The notes beneath the pieces were generated by a model that worked only from the letters and a program-made list of their open reading frames with translations, made no database searches and was not told the DNA's origin. The position numbers and the translations under genes were made by a program. From Verrucomicrobiota bacterium (GTDB taxonomy: Bacteria; Verrucomicrobiota; Verrucomicrobiia; Opitutales; UBA953), in contig VHDL01000001.1 of assembly GCA_016871415.1 (NCBI GenBank), positions 62,001 through 126,000 of the forward strand: 64,000 nucleotides of DNA, given 5' to 3'. Shown piece after piece: positions 58,097 to 64,000 of this stretch. The stretch's first letter is position 1; each line of letters opens with the position of its first letter.

Positions 58097-58894
58097 ATGT
58101 CCGGCGGAGCCAGGGGCATGATCGGGTCGGTGCTGGTGCACCTGCTCATCGTCGGGGCGTTCGTCGGCTTCTCCTGGTTCGCGGCCACGCGGTCGGGCGA
58201 ATCGCTCGAACCGGACGACATCCTGCTGGTCGACCTCAACGGCGTGCCGAGCCGTCGTCCAGGCGAAATCGGTAAGGCGGCCGGAGTGGCCAAGGGCTCG
58301 CCCGACGCTCCCAAGGGCATCAAGAGCGTGCGCATCAAATCCTTGGACATGGAGGCCGTGCGCAGGGCCCAGGAGCAGACCGAGTCGGCCTCGCAGTCCA
58401 AGACGGCGTCCAAGTCCGATACCAAGTCCCCCGCGAAATCCTCCGACAAGTCCTCGAAGAACGGACGCACCTCGCTCGGCGAATTCCTTTCCTCCAAGGG
58501 AGGCCGATCGAGCTCCTCCGGTAAGACGGGTTCGATCGGCGGCGTCTCCGTGCGCGGACGCGCCCATGGCACGGGCGAGAACGGCGGGGACGGCGGCAGC
58601 GCCTCCGCGATGCAGCTCTACGCCGGCGAGGTGCACGCTCGTTTCCGCTCGGTATGGGTCGAAATCATCAGCCAGGACGGCGCGGAGATCGAGAAGGTCG
58701 GGGCCTGCGGCGTGACGCTCATGGTCGACGCCTCGGGCAACGTCCGCTTCGGCTCCTGGATGAGGCAGCCCGCCGATTCCCGCATCGCCGAACTCGTCCG
58801 GCGCGCCTGCGCGCGGATCGGCAACTGCGGCCCGCCTCCCGGCGGCAAGGGCTTCGGGATCGACTTCCCCAACGTCTCCGTCAGCGGAGGCTGA
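58097..58894 (+). CDS. TolA/TonB-like periplasm-spanning protein
   Basis: This 265-residue protein has one N-terminal transmembrane helix (about 7-27). A long Ser/Lys/Thr-rich low-complexity spacer follows (QSKTASKSDTKSPAKSSDKSSK region), then a C-terminal domain with two Cys residues (VGACGVTLMVDASGNVRFGSW, RRACARIGNCGPPPGG) that resembles the TonB/TolA C-terminal fold. It is the third gene of an exbB-exbD-tonB-like unit. Whether it serves TonB-dependent uptake or envelope stability (Tol) cannot be told; Pal and TolB are absent here. Confidence 0.78.
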   Translation: MSGGARGMIGSVLVHLLIVGAFVGFSWFAATRSGESLEPDDILLVDLNGVPSRRPGEIGKAAGVAKGSPDAPKGIKSVRIKSLDMEAVRRAQEQTESASQSKTASKSDTKSPAKSSDKSSKNGRTSLGEFLSSKGGRSSSSGKTGSIGGVSVRGRAHGTGENGGDGGSASAMQLYAGEVHARFRSVWVEIISQDGAEIEKVGACGVTLMVDASGNVRFGSWMRQPADSRIAELVRRACARIGNCGPPPGGKGFGIDFPNVSVSGG

Positions 58895-58897
58895 GGC

Positions 58898-59362
58898 TCA
58901 GTCCCTGACCTGCAGTGTCATCTGCACCTCGACCGAGGCGCCGAGCGGAAGTCCGTTCACCGAGACCGCGGCACGAGCGTGCCTGCCGGCTTCGCCGAAG
59001 GCCTGAAGCAGGAATTCGGAGGCGCCGTTGAGCACCTTGGGGCTATCGCTGAAGCCGTCGATGCCGTTGACGAAGCCGTTGACCATGACCACGCGCTCGA
59101 CCTTCTCCAGGCCACCCAGGGCGGCCTTGGCGTTGGCGAGCGCATTGAGGGCGCAGAGCCGGGCGGCCTCGGCGGCCTGGACGAGGTCCACCTCGCGCCC
59201 GACTTTGCCCTGCGAGACCACCTTGCCGTCCCGGATCGGAAGGGTGCCGGCGAGGAAGAGCAGCGAGCCTGTGCGCACGGCGGGCACGTAGGCGCCGGCG
59301 GCGGCAGGAGGGGCGGGCAGGGTGAGGCCGAGTTCGGCGATGCGGGCTTCGACGTTAGACAT
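58898..59362 (-). CDS. RidA/YjgF-family protein
   Basis: This 154-residue protein of the RidA family has GSLLFLAGTLPIRDGKVVSQGKVGREV, NALANAKAALGGLEKVERVVMVNGFVN and HARAAVSVNGLPLGASVEVQMTLQV near the end. The canonical catalytic Arg is replaced by Val or Ser in this end segment, so it may belong to a Rid subfamily other than RidA itself. It is convergent with the TonB-like gene. A gap of 119 bases separates it from the upstream secreted gene; nothing was seen in it. Confidence 0.85.
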   Translation of the reverse strand: MSNVEARIAELGLTLPAPPAAAGAYVPAVRTGSLLFLAGTLPIRDGKVVSQGKVGREVDLVQAAEAARLCALNALANAKAALGGLEKVERVVMVNGFVNGIDGFSDSPKVLNGASEFLLQAFGEAGRHARAAVSVNGLPLGASVEVQMTLQVRD

Positions 59363-59481
59363 GGTTCAGCGCGCATGCTTGGCAGGTATCCGTCCTGGCG
59401 CAAGTGGCGACAGCCGGTCGGCCGGAGCGCCGCCTTCAGTCCGCCGCGTCCCGGCTGGAGAGGCCGCGGTCATGGTGCCGG

Positions 59482-59988
59482 TCAGCGACCGTTGGCCTTG
59501 CGGAGCCCTTCAATCAGCTCGGTCACGAGTTCGCGCGCCCTGGCCTTGACCTCGCGCGGCAGCGCCGTGTCGGCGGAGGCCACGGCCTTCTTCACCTGCG
59601 TGTACGTCACGGCCATGACCTTCTCGTTGTTGCGGATTACGGTGGCGGTGTCGCGGATGGAAAGCTCGATGTCGGCGGCGGACCGCCCCAGGGTGCGGTC
59701 GAACCTCACTTCGATGGTGAGGAGGGGCACGGTCGTCTCGTTCGAGATCATCGGTGCCTCCTTGGGCGCAATATTGCTGCGTCGTAGCTCAAGTTCGATG
59801 ACGTCGCGCAGCTCGGCCCGCAGGTCCCCGTCCTCCGTCCGCTGGTCGCTGACCTTAACGTCGATGAACAGGAAGTTGATGCCGCGGAGCTTGTTCACGC
59901 TGGTGTCGACCGGGGCGGATCTGGCCGGAGCGGGTTCCTGTGCGAGGACGACGGAGACGGTGAGCAGGGCGGCGATGAGGTGGCGCAT
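59482..59988 (-). CDS. Secreted protein, unknown function
   Basis: This 168-residue protein was not recognised. A signal peptide (about 1-16, ending VVLAQ) is followed by a short Pro/Ala spacer and a soluble alpha/beta domain with NFLFIDVKVSDQRTEDGDLRAELRDVIELELRRSNI, then PLLTIEVRFDRTLGRSAADIELSIRDTATVI. The layout (about 110-residue domain with amphipathic strands) resembles small lipoprotein-like periplasmic proteins. It lies 50 bases downstream of the start side of ridA and after the peptide-binding lipoprotein gene. Confidence 0.65.
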   Translation of the reverse strand: MRHLIAALLTVSVVLAQEPAPARSAPVDTSVNKLRGINFLFIDVKVSDQRTEDGDLRAELRDVIELELRRSNIAPKEAPMISNETTVPLLTIEVRFDRTLGRSAADIELSIRDTATVIRNNEKVMAVTYTQVKKAVASADTALPREVKARARELVTELIEGLRKANGR

Positions 59989-60038
59989 GGGGAGCTCCCA
60001 TCATCTTGCCTTGTGGGGGGGCTTCCCTTCAATCCCGA

Positions 60039-61679
60039 TTACTTAGGGCCGAGGGTGACGGCGTTTAGGGGATGCTGGTCCAGCAGGGTGGGATGCCATC
60101 CCTGTACGCGGGGGCTGATGAGGAACTTGTTGCGCCCGAAGGCCACCGGGATGACCGGCGCCTCCCGCACCAGCAGCTCTTCCGCCGCTTGGAAGTGGCC
60201 GTGACGCTTCACGGGATCGACCTCCCGCGCCGCCAGTCCGAGGAGTCGGTCGTACTCCGGATGGCTCCAGCGGGACTGGTTGAGGCCGTTGCCGGTCTGG
60301 AGCATCTCGAGGAAAGTGTTGGGGTCGTTGTAATCGCCGACCCACGCCCCGCGGCCGATCTGGTAGTCACCCTTGTGCATGGCCGAGAGGTAGACCTTCC
60401 ACTCCAGATTGCGCAGCTCCACCTCGACGCCCAGTCCGTTGCGCCACATCTCCTGATAAGCCTGCGCCGCCATCTGGGAGCCCTCCGAACTGTTGTAAAG
60501 GTATTCGAGCCGAGGCAGGCCGCGTCCCTCCGGGTAGCCGGCCTCCGCCAGCAGGCGTCTCGCCTCGGCGAGGTCAGGCCGCCAGCGTGCGTTCGCATGG
60601 AATCCTCCCGTGCCCGGGGGCGTGAAGTGGAGCGCGGGCGTCTCGCCGGCGCGAAGCACCTTGTCCACGATCTGCTGACGGTCAATGGCTAGGCCAAGTG
60701 CACGGCGCACGCGGGAGTCGGAAAGCACCTTCTTCACCGCGGGATCCTTCCCCTGGTAGTCGCAGTTGACCCAGACGAACGCGGTGGCGAGGAAGTGATC
60801 AAGGCGCAGGTGGGGGGCCTTTTCCTCACGGAGCCTCTTCACCTTGTAGGGAGGCACCGCGCCGGTGAGGTGGAGCTCTCCGCCGCGGAACGCGCGTTCT
60901 TCCGCGAAGAGGTCAGGGATGGCGCGGAATATCACGCCGTTGAGGGCCACGTGCGAGGCGTCCCAATAACGCGGATTGCGGCGCAGTTTCACGTGCCGGG
61001 CGACCTCCCACGACTCGAGTTCGAAGGCTCCGTTGCCGACGAGGGAGCCCGGTCGCGTCCAAGGGGTGTGGAGGGCGTCGATCTTCCCGTGCCTGAGGAT
61101 GGTCGGGGGATGTACGGGCAGCCAGCTGTGGTGGCAGAGCAGGCCCAGGAAGTACGGTACCGGATACTCCAGTTCGATGACCACCGTACGGGGGTCCGGG
61201 GCCTTGAAACCGACTTGTCCGAAATCCTGGAGTCGCCCCTCGTTGAAGTCCTTGGCTCGTTTCACCGGATGGAGCATGGAGGCGTATTCCGCGCCGAAGC
61301 TCGGCATGAGCATGCGTCTCCAGCTGAAGAGGAAGTCCGCCGAAGTTACCGGATCGCCGTTGGACCAGCGGGCCTCAGGCCTGAGACGGAAGGTCCATGT
61401 CCTGCCGTCCGGCGACATCTCCCATCTCTCCGCGACGCCGGGCACAGGACTGAGGTCCTTGGGGTCGTAGTTGACCAGTCCTTCGAACAGCGCGCCCATG
61501 ATTCTGCTTTCGTTGAGCCCGGTCACGGCCTGCGGGTCCAGACCCGAGGGTTCGGCCATATTGTTGATGACTAGGACGCCCTGGTCGGCGAGGCGGTCCG
61601 CCGTGGTCCTGCCGTCGTCACATCCGGCCAGGGCCGCCAACGTCAGGAGCAATGCGGATGGGCGGAAGAGGCGGGACAT
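60039..61679 (-). CDS. Oligopeptide ABC transporter substrate-binding lipoprotein (OppA-like)
   Basis: This 546-residue protein has a lipobox LAALAGC with the lipidated Cys20. The SBP_bac_5 fold shows NMAEPSGLDPQAVTGLNESRIMGALFEGLVNYDPK near the N-terminus, and GRTWTFRLRPEARWSNGDPVTSADFLFSWRRML and NQSRWSHPEYDRLL later. Ligands are probably short peptides. No oppB, C, D or F genes are beside it, so it is an orphan binding protein that may work with a permease elsewhere. It is divergent from the cupin lipoprotein gene. Confidence 0.9.
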   Translation of the reverse strand: MSRLFRPSALLLTLAALAGCDDGRTTADRLADQGVLVINNMAEPSGLDPQAVTGLNESRIMGALFEGLVNYDPKDLSPVPGVAERWEMSPDGRTWTFRLRPEARWSNGDPVTSADFLFSWRRMLMPSFGAEYASMLHPVKRAKDFNEGRLQDFGQVGFKAPDPRTVVIELEYPVPYFLGLLCHHSWLPVHPPTILRHGKIDALHTPWTRPGSLVGNGAFELESWEVARHVKLRRNPRYWDASHVALNGVIFRAIPDLFAEERAFRGGELHLTGAVPPYKVKRLREEKAPHLRLDHFLATAFVWVNCDYQGKDPAVKKVLSDSRVRRALGLAIDRQQIVDKVLRAGETPALHFTPPGTGGFHANARWRPDLAEARRLLAEAGYPEGRGLPRLEYLYNSSEGSQMAAQAYQEMWRNGLGVEVELRNLEWKVYLSAMHKGDYQIGRGAWVGDYNDPNTFLEMLQTGNGLNQSRWSHPEYDRLLGLAAREVDPVKRHGHFQAAEELLVREAPVIPVAFGRNKFLISPRVQGWHPTLLDQHPLNAVTLGPK

Positions 61680-61771
61680 GATTTCAAGTTATGGCGCCAG
61701 CCCGAACCGGGGCAAGGCGGCTTGAGCGGCATTGCTTGTCGGAAGGATGAACCGGGACTATCCCTCCCTCC

Positions 61772-62281
61772 ATGCGAAATTCCGTCCTTGCCGGCCTGTG
61801 CCTGGTCCTTCTTCTCGGCGGCTGCGCCTCCTCATCCGTTCCCTCAGGGAAGTACGCCCGTCCTCCGGTGATGACTTCGACCGCCTTCGACTGGGACAAG
61901 CTCGAGTACAAGCCCACTGCGAAGGGCGGAGTGCGCCATGTCGTCTGGGCGTCCACTCCCACGCTCGACGAGCTGGAATGTCACATCACGACGCTCAATC
62001 GCGGCGAGACCTCCCACGAGCCGCACATCCATCCGGACGAGGAGATCATGGTCGTGAAGGAGGGCGTGGTCGAGGCCCTGGTCGCCGGGGAGTGGAAGCG
62101 ACTCGGTCCCGGCTCGGTCATCTTCCAGGCCTCCTGCGTCGAGCACACCATCCGCAACGCCGGTGACACCCCGGCCACCTACCACGTCTTCAAGTGGAAC
62201 TCCCCCGGCATGCTGGAGCGGAACAACGCCATCAAGGCGGAGATCAAGGCGGCCAAGACGAAGGCCGCCGCCTCCAAGTGA
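61772..62281 (+). CDS. Cupin-domain lipoprotein
   Basis: This 169-residue protein has a lipobox LLLGGC (Cys18). The cupin core shows GETSHEPHIHPDEEIMVVKEGVVEALVAGEW, with the His-x-His and Glu metal-binding pattern, and GPGSVIFQASCVEHTIRNAG supplying the second-motif His. A Lys/Ala-rich tail ends the protein. The enzyme or sensor function of such single-domain cupins cannot be told. It is convergent with glnB. Confidence 0.85.
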   Translation: MRNSVLAGLCLVLLLGGCASSSVPSGKYARPPVMTSTAFDWDKLEYKPTAKGGVRHVVWASTPTLDELECHITTLNRGETSHEPHIHPDEEIMVVKEGVVEALVAGEWKRLGPGSVIFQASCVEHTIRNAGDTPATYHVFKWNSPGMLERNNAIKAEIKAAKTKAAASK

Positions 62282-62291
62282 ATGCAAACAG

Positions 62292-62316
62292 GAAGGGCGG
62301 CCGGAGGCCCCCCTTC
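62292..62316. terminator. Terminator-like hairpin between the cupin gene and glnB
   Basis: GAAGGGCGGCC pairs with GGCCCCCCTTC around a GGA loop with one mismatch. It lies between two convergent genes. No clear T-tract follows on either strand. Confidence 0.5.
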
Positions 62317-62337
62317 AGGACAAACTGATTTGGACCC

Positions 62338-63412
<1,075 letters not shown>

Positions 63413-63416
<4 letters not shown>

Positions 63417-64000
63417 GGATTCAGCGCCGTGATCACGGCGTCGCGGATGGCGGCGGCGGTCGGTGCGGACGCGGTCGCGGCCAGGGGGATGCCGGCCTTG
63501 CGAAGAGCGTCCGCGGTGGTGGCGCCGACCGCGACCGCCTTGGGCTGCTTCGCGCCGGCTTCCGGCCTCAGGGAGGCCGCCTGGTGCATGAAGGACTCCA
63601 CGGCCGACGGACTGGCGAAGACGATGGCGTCCGCCCCGCGCCGACGGAATTCGGCGGCCTCGGGGGAGTCTCCGACCGGATTCTCCTCTGTCCCGTAGAC
63701 TTTGAGGGTGTCCACGATCGCCAGGCCTCCGCTGCCCAGCATGCGTGGCAGCTCGGGGGAGTTCAGGTTCCCGGTGATCACGAGCACCTTCTGGTTCTCG
63801 ACGTCATGCTTTTCAATCAGTTGCTGTCCGAGCGCGCGCGCGTCGGACTGGGCGGCGGTGAGGTCCGACTCGAGATGGTAGCCCCTCAGCTGACGTTCGG
63901 TCGCCGGTCCTACGCAGGCGAAGCGGGCTCCGCCCACCGAGCGGATGTCCGCGAAGCGTTCGAAGAAGCGGTCGAAGAACCCGCGCACGCCGTTCGGGCT
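63413..64000 (-). CDS. hemD: Uroporphyrinogen-III synthase, 5' end cut by the window
   Basis: About 195 residues of the C-terminal part are visible; the start is beyond 64000. The first visible residues read SPNGVRGFFDRFFER, the conserved TSPNG substrate-site motif region. FACVGPATERQLRGYHLESDL and IVFASPSAVESF, followed by VAVGATTADALRKAGIPLAATASAPTAAAI, match HemD. It closes and inverts the hydroxymethylbilane ring in heme synthesis, which the many cytochromes here need. It is translationally coupled to trpF. Confidence 0.9.

Noticed and set aside
56204-58636. An 810-codon minus-strand open frame
   Set aside because: Only its last 164 codons (from ATG 56698) show real protein features (McsA-like). 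The upstream part is antisense to exbB, exbD and the TonB-like gene.

Overview
This is a 64 kb, GC-rich, gene-dense bacterial chromosome segment. It reads as a Gram-negative, most likely Verrucomicrobiota (Opitutia-like) or other PVC-group genome. The reasons are an LptD-type outer-membrane assembly gene, a complete alternative complex III (act) operon, a secreted sulfatase next to an outer-membrane barrel remnant, tandem Tat-exported Gfo/Idh/MocA proteins of the GH109 type, a single prepilin-like protein, and dispersed trp genes. The taxon is an inference; no rRNA or tRNA gene was seen to settle it. No CRISPR array, prophage or insertion sequence was recognised.

Layout. 1-3.4 kb (minus): a sigma-70 family factor cut by the window edge, trpE and an RlmI-like methyltransferase. 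3.4-9.2 kb (plus): a GH13 glycogen/starch debranching enzyme, then gap, pgk and tpiA (lower glycolysis). 9.2-20.9 kb (plus): a long AT-rich leader and a ten-gene respiratory operon, actABCDEF plus a monoheme cytochrome c, a CcoN-like protein, a CcoO-like cytochrome and a second monoheme cytochrome. 21-25 kb (minus): lptD, scpA, a small unknown gene, a proline-rich membrane protein and trxA. 25-29.6 kb: glgB with a TPR gene, convergent with a sulfatase. 29.6-33.4 kb: a small membrane protein, a decayed alginate-export-type barrel gene and a three-gene ABC importer. 33.4-42.4 kb: housekeeping genes (obgE, msrB, an A-type Fe-S carrier, dus, a DUF151 nuclease, an M3 peptidase, typA, tsaE). 42.5-45.4 kb: two tandem GH109-like genes. 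45.4-59 kb: a CPBP protease, cutA, LOG, rpmH-rnpA-yidD, a pseudopilin, a dUTPase-like gene, a U32 peptidase, recD2, a HAD phosphatase, surE with an McsA-like gene, and an exbB/exbD/tolA-like energy-transducing set. 59-64 kb: ridA, a secreted unknown, an orphan oligopeptide-binding lipoprotein, a cupin lipoprotein, glnB behind a near-consensus sigma-54 promoter, trpF and a truncated hemD.

How the genes work together. The act operon should move electrons from quinol to cytochrome c. The oxidase-like module at its 3' end is the most unusual feature here. Its subunit I keeps the CcoN fold signature, but every expected heme- and copper-ligand histidine is replaced, so it cannot be an oxygen-reducing centre of the known type. 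It sits with two cytochromes that do keep CXXCH motifs and with duplicated monoheme modules on either side. GlgB and the debranching enzyme, together with gap-pgk-tpiA, fit storage-glycan turnover feeding glycolysis. The sulfatase, the GH109-like pair and the barrel remnant suggest use of sulfated or amino-sugar glycans.
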